Origin: J014 sp964486055
GTDB lineage: Bacteria; Acidobacteriota; Blastocatellia; Pyrinomonadales; Pyrinomonadaceae
Length of the DNA: 64,000 nucleotides
Assembly (NCBI GenBank): GCA_964486055.1
Contig: CAZALE010000001.1
Coordinates: 538,908 to 602,907, forward strand
Direction of reading: 5' to 3'
A program made the position numbers and the translations under genes. Of the stretch, positions 53,674 through 62,599 are shown one piece after another. Within the stretch, counting starts at the first letter, position 1, and every line of letters starts with the position of its first letter. The notes below the pieces were generated by a model. It was not told the DNA's origin and ran no database searches. It saw nothing but the letters and a program-made list of their open reading frames with translations.

Positions 53674-54351
53674 ATGAGAAAGACACTTTTATTCATATTA
53701 TTTTTTGCCTTTATATTTGCGAGTCAAGCGAACGCACAGCTTCTTCTGAATGAAATCCTAAAGCGCATGGATGAACATCATAAAGCCTTAACCTCGCTTC
53801 AAGCAAAAGTAATAATGGAAAAGTATAATGCTCAGTTAGATGAAACGGATGTTACAGAAGGTGTTGTCAAATATTTGCCAAAGACATCGAAGCGATCCAT
53901 GTATATTCGTCTTGACTGGACTAAACCTGTCGTCGAACAGATTTCAGTCATAGGAAATACGTATACACTTTATCGCCCACGGCTCAATCAGGTTTATGTG
54001 GGTAAGACTGATGAGGCTCGTAACAACGCAAAAGTTGGAAATGCACTTAGCTTCGTAAGCATGTCACGACAAGAATTGAAAGCGAATTACACGGTTAATT
54101 ACTTAGGTAAAGAGAAGATTCGCGGAGATATTGAGACGTGGCATCTGGAACTGATACCTAAGAAGCCGACTAACTATAAATCGGCTTATTTATGGGTTGA
54201 TGTTGACGGTATGCCTAGGCAGGCACGTGTGGTAGAGAACAATGGTGATACCACAACGATTTTGTTGTATGATATCCAAAAAAACATAACCTTGAATGGT
54301 GCGGATTTTGAAATCAAGTATCCAGCTAATATAAAGCCCATAAGAGGTTAA
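53674..54351 (+). CDS. LolA-like outer membrane lipoprotein-sorting protein
   Basis: A 225-residue exported protein (signal peptide ending ANAQ). The sequence LLLNEILKRMDEHHKALTSLQAKVIMEKYNAQLDE... followed by YIRLDWTKPVVEQISVIGNTYTLYRPRLNQVY matches the LolA/LolA-like (DUF4292, LolA_like) half-barrel. The C-terminal WHLELIPKKPTNYKSAYLWVDVDGMPRQARVVE is also typical. LolA carries lipoproteins or lipids across the periplasm. The cluster lacks LolC/E. Confidence 0.88.
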   Translation: MRKTLLFILFFAFIFASQANAQLLLNEILKRMDEHHKALTSLQAKVIMEKYNAQLDETDVTEGVVKYLPKTSKRSMYIRLDWTKPVVEQISVIGNTYTLYRPRLNQVYVGKTDEARNNAKVGNALSFVSMSRQELKANYTVNYLGKEKIRGDIETWHLELIPKKPTNYKSAYLWVDVDGMPRQARVVENNGDTTTILLYDIQKNITLNGADFEIKYPANIKPIRG

Positions 54352-54390
54352 TTTCTATTTTTGCTCGAGAAATCCTATAATTAAAACGTT

Positions 54391-55404
54391 ATGCCGAAGG
54401 CGAGTGGTTGGAGTAGATTTCTACGTGGGGTGAAGCACACCGTTAGGGCATTTGTCTCAACGAAGCATCCAGTATTGGTACATATTGTGCCGATGCGACG
54501 TTGTAATCTCTCTTGTGCTTATTGTAACGAATACGACAAAACTAGTGAGCCAGTGCCCATCGATGAAATGATTCGAAGAATCGATAGGTTGGCTCAGCTT
54601 GGCACTTCGGTAGTTACGATCAGTGGCGGAGAACCGATGTTGCATCCCCAGATATACGACATCATAGCCAGAATTCGTCACCACGGTATGATCGCCGGGC
54701 TCATTTCCAACGGTTACTATTTCCAACCAGAGAAAATAATGAAACTAAATGAAGCTGGGTTAGATTATCTACAAATCTCGATCGATAATGTAAATCCAGA
54801 CGAGGTGTCGAAAAAAAGCTTAAAAGTATTGGATAAGAAGCTTGTTAATCTTCGCAATTATGCTAAATTCAAGGTGAATATAAACTCTGTAATAGGTAGC
54901 GGAGTAAAAAACCCAGAGGATGCTTTAGTTATAGCAAAAAGAGCTAGAGAGCTGGGCTTTTCTTCTACTGTTGGTGTAATTCATGACGAAATGGGATTAT
55001 TGAAACCTTTAAGTGAGCGTGAAAAAGAGGTCTATAGAAAGATAAAAGCATTAGGGACGAGAAGCTATGCCCGTTGGAATTGGTTTCAGGATTACTTAGT
55101 TGAGGGCAAAGAGTATAAATGGCGCTGTCGCGCCGGCGCGCGTTATCTGTACATATGTGAAGATGGTTTGGTTCATTGGTGTTCTCAGCAACGTGGAACT
55201 CCCGGGATATCATTGTATGAATACACAGAGGAGGACATGCGCAGAGAATATTTTACAGAAAAATGGTGTGCACCTACCTGCACTATTCAATGTGTTCATC
55301 AGGTAGGGCATCTCGATGCTTGGAGGCATCCTCAAGTTCCGCCGGACAGATATCCTCGTCGAATAAGGAAGGAAACTATAGTAAAGATTATAAGTGCTGA
55401 TTAG
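54391..55404 (+). CDS. Radical SAM protein (HpnH/MoaA-like, with C-terminal Cys region)
   Basis: A 337-residue enzyme. The radical SAM motif CNLSCAYC (Cys38, Cys42, Cys45) is followed by ISGGEPMLHPQIYDII and LISNGYYFQPEKIMKLNEAGLDYLQISIDN. The C-terminal region has further cysteines (CRAGARYLYICEDGLVHWCSQQ and CAPTCTIQCVHQVGH) that resemble a SPASM-type auxiliary cluster site. The substrate cannot be told. It is preceded by the Lol-like cluster and followed convergently by argH. Confidence 0.88.
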   Translation: MPKASGWSRFLRGVKHTVRAFVSTKHPVLVHIVPMRRCNLSCAYCNEYDKTSEPVPIDEMIRRIDRLAQLGTSVVTISGGEPMLHPQIYDIIARIRHHGMIAGLISNGYYFQPEKIMKLNEAGLDYLQISIDNVNPDEVSKKSLKVLDKKLVNLRNYAKFKVNINSVIGSGVKNPEDALVIAKRARELGFSSTVGVIHDEMGLLKPLSEREKEVYRKIKALGTRSYARWNWFQDYLVEGKEYKWRCRAGARYLYICEDGLVHWCSQQRGTPGISLYEYTEEDMRREYFTEKWCAPTCTIQCVHQVGHLDAWRHPQVPPDRYPRRIRKETIVKIISAD

Positions 55405-55466
55405 AATCAGCCCTAAAACATTTTTCTCTCGATCACAAGGATCTGGAAAATTCGCGTGGTGAGTTG

Positions 55467-56897
55467 TTATTCTGAACTAGCTTCGCTCTCGTGATTCTCT
55501 TCTCGTAACTCAGTCTCCAGCTCTTTTTTTATCATTTCAATTGCTTCTTTTACTCTTTCTGGTGCTGTGCCACCTATTGCAGTTTTTCTAGATAAAGAGT
55601 TCTCTAGTGTTATGTATTGAAAAACATCCTCCTCGATTAACTCGCAAAATTTTCGCATTTCTTCCAAAGTCAATTCTTCTAGTTTTTTACCGATTTGCAT
55701 TGAATATAAAACAATTTTCCCCGTTATATTATGCGCAGTTCTGAACGGAATACCTTTGTTGACCATGTAGTCTGCAAGATCTGTGGCATTGAGATAACCA
55801 TGATTTGCTGCCTCTAACATTCTATTTTTCTTGAGCCTTAGGTTTTCAATCACGATGCGCGCTACTGTCACACAGGCTGTTACAGTGTCAAATGAATCAA
55901 AGACCGCTTCTTTGTCCTCTTGCATATCTTTATTGTAGGCTAAAGGTAACCCCTTTAAGACTGTAAGCAAGGCTAAATGATTACCAAGGACTCTCCCAGT
56001 TTTTCCGCGGATTAATTCCAAAGCGTCTGGATTCTTTTTCTGAGGCATTAGACTCGATCCAGTTGCAATCGCGTCTGATAGCTCCACAAAATCAAACTCC
56101 TGTGACGAGAAGAGAATTAGGTCCTCAGCAAATCTCGATAGATGTATCATCAGCAGTGAGCAGTTTGATAAAAATTCTATTGCGAAATCCCTATCACTGA
56201 CTGCGTCTAGGCTATTTCTCGTTATAGTTTTAAAACCCAACTCATTTGCTAGTTTTTCTCGGTCAATCTCATAGCTAGTGCCGGCTAGCGCACCTGAACC
56301 CAAAGGTAAAATGTTTATTCTCTGGTGATTCTCGCTGAAGCGTTGGCGATCTCTTCGTAGCATCTCAAAATATGCAAGGCACCAATGCGCCCAGAGTATA
56401 GGCTGAGCTCGTTGCAGATGTGTGTAACCAGGCATTATAACATCGATGTTTGCTTCGGCGGATTTAATCAGCGCAATTTGTAATTCTTTTATACCTAAAT
56501 CTAGCTCGGATAATTTATCACGAAGCCATATGCGGAACGCAGTAGCGACCTGTTCATTTCTACTTCTACCAGTGTGAAGCTTTCTGCCAGCATCGCCGAC
56601 TAGTTGAATTAATTTAGCCTCGATAAAGCTATGTACGTCCTCAGCCTCCATTTCATCGAAAAAATCATGGTTATACTTGGCTCGCTTGAGTAAGGTAGTA
56701 AGGGCACCATTTATTTTTTCCCTTTCTGCTTTGCTTATCAGATTCGCCTCGAATAGAGCATTGCAGTAAGCAATGCTTGCCTTTGTATCGGCTTCGAATA
56801 AACGTCTATCGAACTTAAAAGAGCGATTAAATTCCTCGAACTCTTTTTGAAGTTTTTCAGTGAATCTACCTTCCCACAAATTCTCGATCTCAGGCAT
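55467..56897 (-). CDS. argH: Argininosuccinate lyase
   Basis: A 476-residue fumarase/aspartase-superfamily enzyme that splits argininosuccinate to arginine and fumarate. It starts LWEGRFTEKLQKEFEEFNRSF, with DVHSFIEAKLIQLVGDAGRKLHTGRSRNEQVATAFRIW, the TGRSRN substrate loop. GYTHLQRAQPILWAHW contains the catalytic-region His. The signature GSSLMPQKKNPD holds the catalytic Ser. The C-terminal tail (ELREENHESEASSE) is acidic and longer than usual. No other arginine gene lies near it. Confidence 0.96.
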   Translation of the reverse strand: MPEIENLWEGRFTEKLQKEFEEFNRSFKFDRRLFEADTKASIAYCNALFEANLISKAEREKINGALTTLLKRAKYNHDFFDEMEAEDVHSFIEAKLIQLVGDAGRKLHTGRSRNEQVATAFRIWLRDKLSELDLGIKELQIALIKSAEANIDVIMPGYTHLQRAQPILWAHWCLAYFEMLRRDRQRFSENHQRINILPLGSGALAGTSYEIDREKLANELGFKTITRNSLDAVSDRDFAIEFLSNCSLLMIHLSRFAEDLILFSSQEFDFVELSDAIATGSSLMPQKKNPDALELIRGKTGRVLGNHLALLTVLKGLPLAYNKDMQEDKEAVFDSFDTVTACVTVARIVIENLRLKKNRMLEAANHGYLNATDLADYMVNKGIPFRTAHNITGKIVLYSMQIGKKLEELTLEEMRKFCELIEEDVFQYITLENSLSRKTAIGGTAPERVKEAIEMIKKELETELREENHESEASSE

Positions 56898-57140
56898 AAA
56901 TAGATTGTAGATTTAATGACTTTTTGATTGCAATTCTGACAGCCGTGGAAGTCTTTTAGGGCGCCTGCCTGCGCTTAGAGAGATAATTGATTGTCACTCG
57001 AGAAACTTTTACTTTAACAAAGCTTCGGATTTTTGTGTATAATCTTTCTGAACACGGGCAAGCTATTTTCAAGAAACAGCCTACAAGTAGGGTTCGAATT
57101 ATCAGTACATTAGTAAAAAACATAAGGCATTGGAGGGAGT

Positions 57141-57893
57141 ATGAAGTCTTTCAGGTTTTTATCGATTATTGTGATAGTAATGGCGCTGTGCGCACTTGCT
57201 ATTGCTGATACTATCAAGTTGAAAGATGGTAGCGTCATAAGAGGTAAGGTAATAGGCTTTCGTGATGGACAGTTTATAGTGATAATAGGCACAGGAGCTA
57301 GGGCTAGGCGAATGACTTTTTTTGTTGAGGAGGTAGAATCGATAGAATTTGACTCTAATGATTATCAGGTAACTACAGATGAAAACACGAATCCTAAACC
57401 TAATACCCCTAAAGATCAGGATCAGCAAGGTACTTTAAATGCGTCAAGTAAGGTCACAGTGGTAAAAAGTGATCCGCTTACCGCGGATAGCAACATCAGA
57501 GTCAAGGAGAGTCCGAAGGTCAAAGAAACCATAAAAATAAACGTCAAGGTTTTGGCGGACAATACGGCAAATGGTTGGACGAATGCTGGTTTGGTTGTTA
57601 GAAAAGGACAGAAAATCCGCGTAACTGGAAAAGGTCAAATTTATTTAGGTGGAGGGAAGTTCTGCAGTCCTGAAGGAATGAAAACCTTGCCTGATCCAGA
57701 GAAACTCATACCTGACGCGCCAACAGGAGCGCTAATAGCTGTGATCGGTGACGACAACAACGATTTTATCTTTATCGGAGCTCAAAATGAATTCATTGCT
57801 CAGCGAGAGGGTACTCTATTCTTAGGGGTCAATGAGGGCAATCTTGATGATAATTCCGGAGCTTTTGATGTTATTGTAGAAGTTGAACCATAG
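57141..57893 (+). CDS. Exported protein with SH3-like start and PA-IL/LecA-like carbohydrate-binding domain
   Basis: A 250-residue protein with GGAGGGAG before the ATG and a signal peptide ending AIAD. The N-terminal mature part IKLKDGSVIRGKVIGFRDGQFIVIIG and VEEVESIEFD looks like a small beta-barrel. A Pro/Asn/Asp-rich linker (about 75-125) leads to a C-terminal domain with NTANGWTNAGLVVRKGQKIRVTGKGQIYLG, then PTGALIAVIGDD, and FLGVNEGNLDDNSGAFDVIVEV. These match LecA-like galactose-binding lectins. Such domains bind sugars through calcium. The VWFA gene follows by 80 bp. Confidence 0.8.
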   Translation: MKSFRFLSIIVIVMALCALAIADTIKLKDGSVIRGKVIGFRDGQFIVIIGTGARARRMTFFVEEVESIEFDSNDYQVTTDENTNPKPNTPKDQDQQGTLNASSKVTVVKSDPLTADSNIRVKESPKVKETIKINVKVLADNTANGWTNAGLVVRKGQKIRVTGKGQIYLGGGKFCSPEGMKTLPDPEKLIPDAPTGALIAVIGDDNNDFIFIGAQNEFIAQREGTLFLGVNEGNLDDNSGAFDVIVEVEP

Positions 57894-57973
57894 AATAAAC
57901 CAAAGTAAATTTGAATCAATCTAAGTTAGTGTCAGGGCTAATCAAAGATCCGAAATTTAGGAGAAGAAATCTT

Positions 57974-59206
57974 ATGCGTTTAATTTTGAATTTTCTATTG
58001 TGCTTGTTGATTGCGGGCTGCGTTAATTTTATTTTGGTTACCGATGTTTTTTCGCAGGCTAAACCTCAGCGACCTGAGCCGGGCAAAGGCAACCAGAAGA
58101 AAAACCCTCGTGTTGAAACTAAATCTGAGGAAGAGTTGAAGCGTGAGGAAGAGGAGCGAAAGCGTCTGGAGGAAGAGAAAAAAGCTGTTGAGGAGAAAGG
58201 TGTGATTAGAGTTGAGACTAAACTTGTGAACGTTGACGCTGTCGTCTATAACAAGAAAAGTGGGCAGATAATAACAGGATTAAAGAAGGAGAACTTCGCG
58301 GTTTTCGATAATGGGGTCCGCAAAGAGATAGTTAACTTTTCCAATCCAGAATCACCAATAACTGTAGCCTTAGTGGTTGAATATAGCAAGTGGACTGAGG
58401 TTTTCGGCTATTATGGAAGTCGAGGTTTAGAGCCAGGTAAGTATGAAGTAATCCGTCCTGTTGCTTATTTCCTGTCTCGATTCATAAAGCCACCAGACGA
58501 CTACGCCTGTGTTATAGCTTTCGACATGCGACCAACACCGATTGTTGATTTCACTAATGACTCCAGAAAGCTGCGGGCGACCGTTGATTTATTGTTAAGA
58601 AATTTTCCAGCCTTTCGAGAAAACAATTTATTTGATGCTGTACAATTCACGCTTTACGGCGGAAAAGCCGAATCTGTAGTTTTGGAAAACTCTAAAGAGG
58701 AAAACACGGAGTACTCTGGGATGGTAGCGGTAAAGGCAAAGCGTAAAGCTATCATTTTGGTAGCCTCTGGTATAGACACATTTAGCAGAACCAGTTATGA
58801 CGAAGTAAGAAAAGGCATTCAGCGTGCAGGGATTCCTATATATGTCATAGGCACGGCCAACATGTTCTACAAACTCTATGAGCCATATCTAGGAGCTACT
58901 GACAGTATCTCTGGAATGCCCGGAAGACTCACCTTTCTGCAAGCTCAGAACACTCTCAACACTTTTGCGAAGGAATCAGGCGGCCAATATTTCCCTATGA
59001 CTTTCGAGTCTGAAATACCAAGCATCCTTGAATCAATAAACGCTCTATTGCGGAATCAGTATAGTTTAGCCTTTGATCCGGGAGAAAACGTCAAAGATGG
59101 TAAGCGACATAAAATTGAGATAAAGGTAGACGTCAATGGTGACGGAGTTTTTGATGATAAAGAATATGTAGTTCAGCATCGTCCGTTCTACTTTGCTGAT
59201 AAATAA
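57974..59206 (+). CDS. VWFA-domain protein, Acidobacteriota-type (TIGR03436-like)
   Basis: The protein is 410 residues from the ATG at 57974 with AGGAG upstream; the TTG at 57911 has no support. A hydrophobic signal (RLILNFLLCLLIAGC) is followed by a charged coiled-coil-like segment (about 40-70: EEELKREEEERKRLEEEKK) and a conserved VNVDAVVYNKKSGQIITGLKKENFAVFDNG block. The VWA-like domain follows, with VALVVEYSKWT in the metal-site position where DxSxS is usual (the first Asp is Glu here), and AIILVASGIDTFSR. It ends NQYSLAFDPGENVKDGKRHKIEIKV. The family is strongly expanded in Acidobacteriota; function unknown, probably envelope adhesion or protein interaction. Confidence 0.85.
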   Translation: MRLILNFLLCLLIAGCVNFILVTDVFSQAKPQRPEPGKGNQKKNPRVETKSEEELKREEEERKRLEEEKKAVEEKGVIRVETKLVNVDAVVYNKKSGQIITGLKKENFAVFDNGVRKEIVNFSNPESPITVALVVEYSKWTEVFGYYGSRGLEPGKYEVIRPVAYFLSRFIKPPDDYACVIAFDMRPTPIVDFTNDSRKLRATVDLLLRNFPAFRENNLFDAVQFTLYGGKAESVVLENSKEENTEYSGMVAVKAKRKAIILVASGIDTFSRTSYDEVRKGIQRAGIPIYVIGTANMFYKLYEPYLGATDSISGMPGRLTFLQAQNTLNTFAKESGGQYFPMTFESEIPSILESINALLRNQYSLAFDPGENVKDGKRHKIEIKVDVNGDGVFDDKEYVVQHRPFYFADK

Positions 59207-59511
59207 CCGGCTAGGATTATTAATAAGTTTCTGAGTCTGGGGCTAGAGATCTGAGATATGTCGTTGCTAGTTGAGGGCTTCTGATGATATGTTAGCTGTC
59301 GAGTTAATCATTAAAGAGTTCATTAGCCGTAGTTTTTGTCTTTATCACAGTTTCGGTCAGACAATTCTAGGCAGCATCGGATTTTAGAATCTTTACTTTA
59401 ATGATTCTAGGTTTAGAAAAAACAGCGTATTATTTCTCATCTCAAATTCGGAAGTTAGTACGAGATTTGCTAAAAGTGCTTGGTTAAGCGTAAATGTTAA
59501 AGTTTTTCTGA
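59207..59511. other. Non-coding region between the VWFA gene and rapZ
   Basis: About 305 bp between convergent genes. No convincing reading frame, stem-loop with U-tract, tRNA or promoter consensus was seen. Confidence 0.5.
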
Positions 59512-60396
59512 TTATTTGAGGATATCACGATGGGAGACCATGACTTCGTAGCCTTGTACCCTGAGTTTTTCAGCCATTGCCTCTGCTATCCTGACTGAAC
59601 GATGTCTTCCACCCGTACAGCCAATCCCAATAGTAACGTAGGATTTACCTTCTTCTTTATACTGTGGCAAAAGGTATTCAACCAAATCTAAAAACTTCTG
59701 TAATGTTTCCTGTACTCGGGGCTCTTTATCTAGAAACTCAATAACCTTAGGATCATTACCAGGTAATGCTCTTAATTCCGGTATAAAGTATGGATTTGGT
59801 AGATGTCGAACATCGAAGAGCAAATCTAAACGTGTAGGTAATCCGTACTTATGTCCAAAACTTACTATTTCTACTCTAAGAGAAACTTCTTTGTCGTGTT
59901 GTCGAAATGTTTCCAGCAGAAACTTGCGCAGACTGTGCACGGTATGTTCCGAAGTATCAATTATCAGATCAGCCCGTTGCTTGACCTTTTGCATTGCTTC
60001 TCTTTCTGCCCTTATCGCTTCTTTCAGTCCTTGTCCCTTATCAAAAGGATGTGGACGTCGAGTCTCAGAAAAGCGTCGCATCAGCACATCGTCGGATGCC
60101 TCAAAAAATAAGATGAAAGGACATAATCCTTTTTTTTGTAGTTTCTCAATTTCTTGTTCAAAATCTGAGAGGAAGTGGCGTTCTCGAATGTCTATGACCA
60201 GCGCTGCTTTTTCCAAAGATGGTCTATCTTCATCGCCTTGTAAGAGCAATTTCGTAAATTGAGATAGTAAAGTTATCGGCAAGTTATCGACACAGAAATA
60301 ACCCAGGTCTTCGAAAGCGTTAGTTGCTGAGGACATTCCTGAACCCGATAAACCTGTTATGATGATAAACCTATTGCTTGGTGAGTTTTCTCTCAT
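59512..60396 (-). CDS. rapZ: RapZ/YvcJ family nucleotide-binding protein (P-loop Lys replaced)
   Basis: A 294-residue protein with the RapZ (formerly UPF0042) pattern: IITGLSGSGMSSATNAFEDLGYFCVDNLP, LVIDIRERHFL, FEASDDVLMRRFSETRRPHP, ERE...ADLIIDTSEHTVHSL, and the C-terminal GHKYGLPTRLDLLFDVRHLPNPYFIPELR and IGIGCTGGRHRSV. The Walker A motif reads GLSGSGMS, with Met21 where Lys (or Arg in some lineages) is expected. In E. coli RapZ is an RNase E adaptor; YvcJ binds GTP. It lies downstream of hpf-hprK, the usual neighbourhood. Confidence 0.93.
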   Translation of the reverse strand: MRENSPSNRFIIITGLSGSGMSSATNAFEDLGYFCVDNLPITLLSQFTKLLLQGDEDRPSLEKAALVIDIRERHFLSDFEQEIEKLQKKGLCPFILFFEASDDVLMRRFSETRRPHPFDKGQGLKEAIRAEREAMQKVKQRADLIIDTSEHTVHSLRKFLLETFRQHDKEVSLRVEIVSFGHKYGLPTRLDLLFDVRHLPNPYFIPELRALPGNDPKVIEFLDKEPRVQETLQKFLDLVEYLLPQYKEEGKSYVTIGIGCTGGRHRSVRIAEAMAEKLRVQGYEVMVSHRDILK

Positions 60397-60699
60397 TAAT
60401 TTCTGTAAAGATGAATTCGAAGAGCTCTAATTACAGATTGACAATCTAAGCCTAAAAAATCAAATCCTCAACGCTTCGAACTTTTATCTTAAATTTTAAC
60501 CACGGTTCTTACACAGCTTGACTCGTTTTTATAATGGTAGAATACCTGAAGCTGTCTGTTAATGAAGAGTGTGATTTTTTCAGTATCCAGATGGATATCA
60601 AGCTGTATTATCCGACAAAACATAAATTCTGGCGGAATATTGATAAATATTTTTGCGATAGCTCTGAGCTAGAGCAATACGACTTGCTAGCGAATAGGA

Positions 60700-61671
60700 T
60701 TAGCCGGAAGAGAGTTGTTTTGTATGTGCTTCTATTAACTTTTGTGCGGCGTCATAACCTTTTAATCTCAACAAGTGCACTTTAACTGCAGTCTCTACTA
60801 ATGTCGAAAGATTTCGGCCTGGACTAACGGGCAATACGAATTTTGGGATGCTTAAGTCGAATATCTTTTCCTCTTGAGTTTCTACACCCAATCTTTCTAT
60901 TTCCTCCACTTCATCCCAATCCTTAAGTTCGATACACAAATCTATGCTCTTTTGCTTGCCGATTGCTGAGACACCAAAGAGATCTCGAATATTGATTATC
61001 CCAAGGCCCCTTATTTCGAGCAATTCAAAGGTTAACTCTGGTGAGGATCCTTCAAGATGATCTCCGATTCTCTTTACGATCACTACATCATCAGATATCA
61101 ATTGGTGTCCTCTGGATATTAAATCCAGCGCACATTCAGATTTGCCAATGCCCGAACTACCTTTTATTAATACACCCAAACCATACATGCCTAATAAAAC
61201 TGCATGAAGCATGGTTTGCGGCGCTAATTCCTTTTGCAAGAAATCTGAAACTAAGCTGATGGCTTGGGAGCTTACTTTAGGAGTTCTGAGTACTATAAGC
61301 TTTATTTTTTCGGCAATTTCGATTAGTTCAGATGGTGGTTCCAGTTTTTTTGTTATCAAAATACATGTTATCTTTTCAAGGTCCAGATTTTTTATTGCAT
61401 CTATTCGTTGCTGCCTTGGCAGTTGCTCCAAATAGGATATCTCGCTCTGTCCTACAATCTGAACTCTTCCTTCATGAATATAATGACTAAAACCAGCTAG
61501 CGCTAAACCCAATTTCTGTATCCGTGCAGATGTTATTTTCTTATCGGATAAAACGCTTTTTCCAGCTAAAACCTCTAAAGCTAATTCAGCCGGAGCTTTT
61601 TCTACAAAGTTAGCTACCGATATACTTGGATTTTGTTTGTCATTCGAATTATCAAGGTTTAATGAGACCAT
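60700..61671 (-). CDS. hprK: HPr kinase/phosphorylase
   Basis: A 323-residue enzyme that phosphorylates HPr on Ser or an HPr-like protein. The conserved MLHAVLLGMYGLGVLIKGSSGIGKSECALDLISRGHQLISDD includes the catalytic-region His157 and the P-loop GSSGIGKS (171-178). The C-terminal signature ELLEIRGLGIINIRDLFGVSAI is present. In bacteria without a full PTS it may act in a regulatory system; no ptsH or ptsI is in this window. It overlaps hpf by 20 bp. Confidence 0.94.
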   Translation of the reverse strand: MVSLNLDNSNDKQNPSISVANFVEKAPAELALEVLAGKSVLSDKKITSARIQKLGLALAGFSHYIHEGRVQIVGQSEISYLEQLPRQQRIDAIKNLDLEKITCILITKKLEPPSELIEIAEKIKLIVLRTPKVSSQAISLVSDFLQKELAPQTMLHAVLLGMYGLGVLIKGSSGIGKSECALDLISRGHQLISDDVVIVKRIGDHLEGSSPELTFELLEIRGLGIINIRDLFGVSAIGKQKSIDLCIELKDWDEVEEIERLGVETQEEKIFDLSIPKFVLPVSPGRNLSTLVETAVKVHLLRLKGYDAAQKLIEAHTKQLSSG

Positions 61672-62182
61672 AGTTGCCGTCTTTTCTCCGATAAATCACG
61701 GCTATCTTTTCATGATCATTGGCATTGCGAAACACTAAAAACTGATTATCGCCTGATTCGAGCTCGAGAATTGCCTCCTGTAAGGTCAATGGTTTGATAG
61801 CATAACTATCGGTTTCTATGATTTTAGGACTGACCGGAGCTGGGGTAACTTCTTCGCGTGGTGCTACCTGGCTAGTTTTTTTGGCTTTATGATGCTTGTC
61901 AATCACTTTATTTTTGAGTTTCAGTGCTTGTTTTTCTAGCTTTTCGATAGTTTTTGATAATGCCTGGTACATATCAGAGAGAGTAGATGTAGCAGTCAGA
62001 AGATGATCACGCCATTTTAAAATAATCTCAGCACGATGACGCCCTCGGACTACTTCAATTATCACGTGTGCCTTAACTTCCTGACCATTGAATAAATGTT
62101 TTAATCTTTCAAAATGTTTCTCCACGTGAGAACGAATAGCTGGTGTGACTTCAATATGCCTTCCTGTATATTCAAATTTCAT
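61652..62182 (-). CDS. hpf: Long-form ribosome hibernation promoting factor
   Basis: The protein is 176 residues from the ATG at 62182, with CAGGAG upstream on the minus strand; a longer frame from 62215 is not supported. The N-terminal domain MKFEYTGRHIEVTPAIRSHVEKHFERLKHLF with RHRAEIILKW and YQALSKTIEKLEKQALKLKNK is the HPF/YfiA fold. A linker rich in Lys, Ala and Pro leads to the C-terminal dimerisation domain (IKPLTLQEAILELESGDNQFLVFRNA). Long HPF makes 100S ribosome dimers. It is the first gene of hpf-hprK-rapZ, where rpoN is often upstream; rpoN is not present here. Confidence 0.93.
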   Translation of the reverse strand: MKFEYTGRHIEVTPAIRSHVEKHFERLKHLFNGQEVKAHVIIEVVRGRHRAEIILKWRDHLLTATSTLSDMYQALSKTIEKLEKQALKLKNKVIDKHHKAKKTSQVAPREEVTPAPVSPKIIETDSYAIKPLTLQEAILELESGDNQFLVFRNANDHEKIAVIYRRKDGNYGLIKP

Positions 62183-62511
62183 ATATCCACTCCTGTTGGT
62201 TTTTCGCGCAAACAATTATAGTATAAGCGCAAGCCTTTTGTAACAAAAATTTTCAGATTATCACAACCTTTTTATCTGCCATTAAGTCCACGGTCCTTGG
62301 CGGAATAATCGATGATGAAACGTCAAACAAGGCAAATTGTAGCTCTCAGTCATACTCAACCAGCACGCAAAATTTCTTAGTTCGAGTTCATGCATTTTCA
62401 AGTCGGGCTTGTGTCAGCTTTGCATTGGGAAGCAAGATTGCCACAGGTATGAAGTATGTAGGTTTCATGCCAAGTATCGGTAAATATTGAACTTAACTTA
62501 ACTCATATGCC

Positions 62512-62527
62512 TGGCACACTTCTCGCT
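62512..62527 (+). promoter_or_regulatory. Sigma-54-like promoter
   Basis: TGGCACA-CTTC-TCGCT matches the -24/-12 consensus TGGCACR-N4-TTGCW with one mismatch at the second T of TTGC. The GG (62513-62514) and GC (62525-62526) are separated by exactly 10 bp as needed. The predicted start is near 62538, just before a stem-loop and 62 bp before the next start codon. No enhancer-binding protein or rpoN gene is in the window. Confidence 0.4.
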
Positions 62528-62539
62528 AGGGATTATTTA

Positions 62540-62567
62540 CGGAAAGAGAAGAAAAACTTCTCGATCC
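62540..62567 (+). promoter_or_regulatory. 5'-UTR stem-loop before the small Lys/His-rich gene
   Basis: GAGAAG (62546-62551) and CTTCTC (62557-62562) pair around an AAAAA loop, with an outer CGGA/TCCG helix. It would be at the very 5' end of a transcript from the sigma-54-like site and could stabilise it. Confidence 0.45.
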
Positions 62568-62599
62568 GAAAGAAAATTGAAAACTAAAGGAGAAAGAAT

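Larger units (their letters stand above)
62183..62599. other. Divergent non-coding region between hpf and the small exported protein
   Basis: 417 bp without a convincing gene. It contains the hpf promoter side, no visible tRNA, and near its right end a sigma-54-like promoter and a stem-loop (listed separately). Confidence 0.5.

Noticed and set aside
56987..57208. 73-residue ORF upstream of the lectin-domain protein
   Set aside because: It overlaps the well-supported start of the gene at 57141, and no ribosome site or family supports it. It likely covers the promoter region.
60534..60785. 83-residue ORF on the plus strand between rapZ and hprK
   Set aside because: It overlaps the 3' end of hprK by 86 bp on the other strand, has no SD and no recognisable family.
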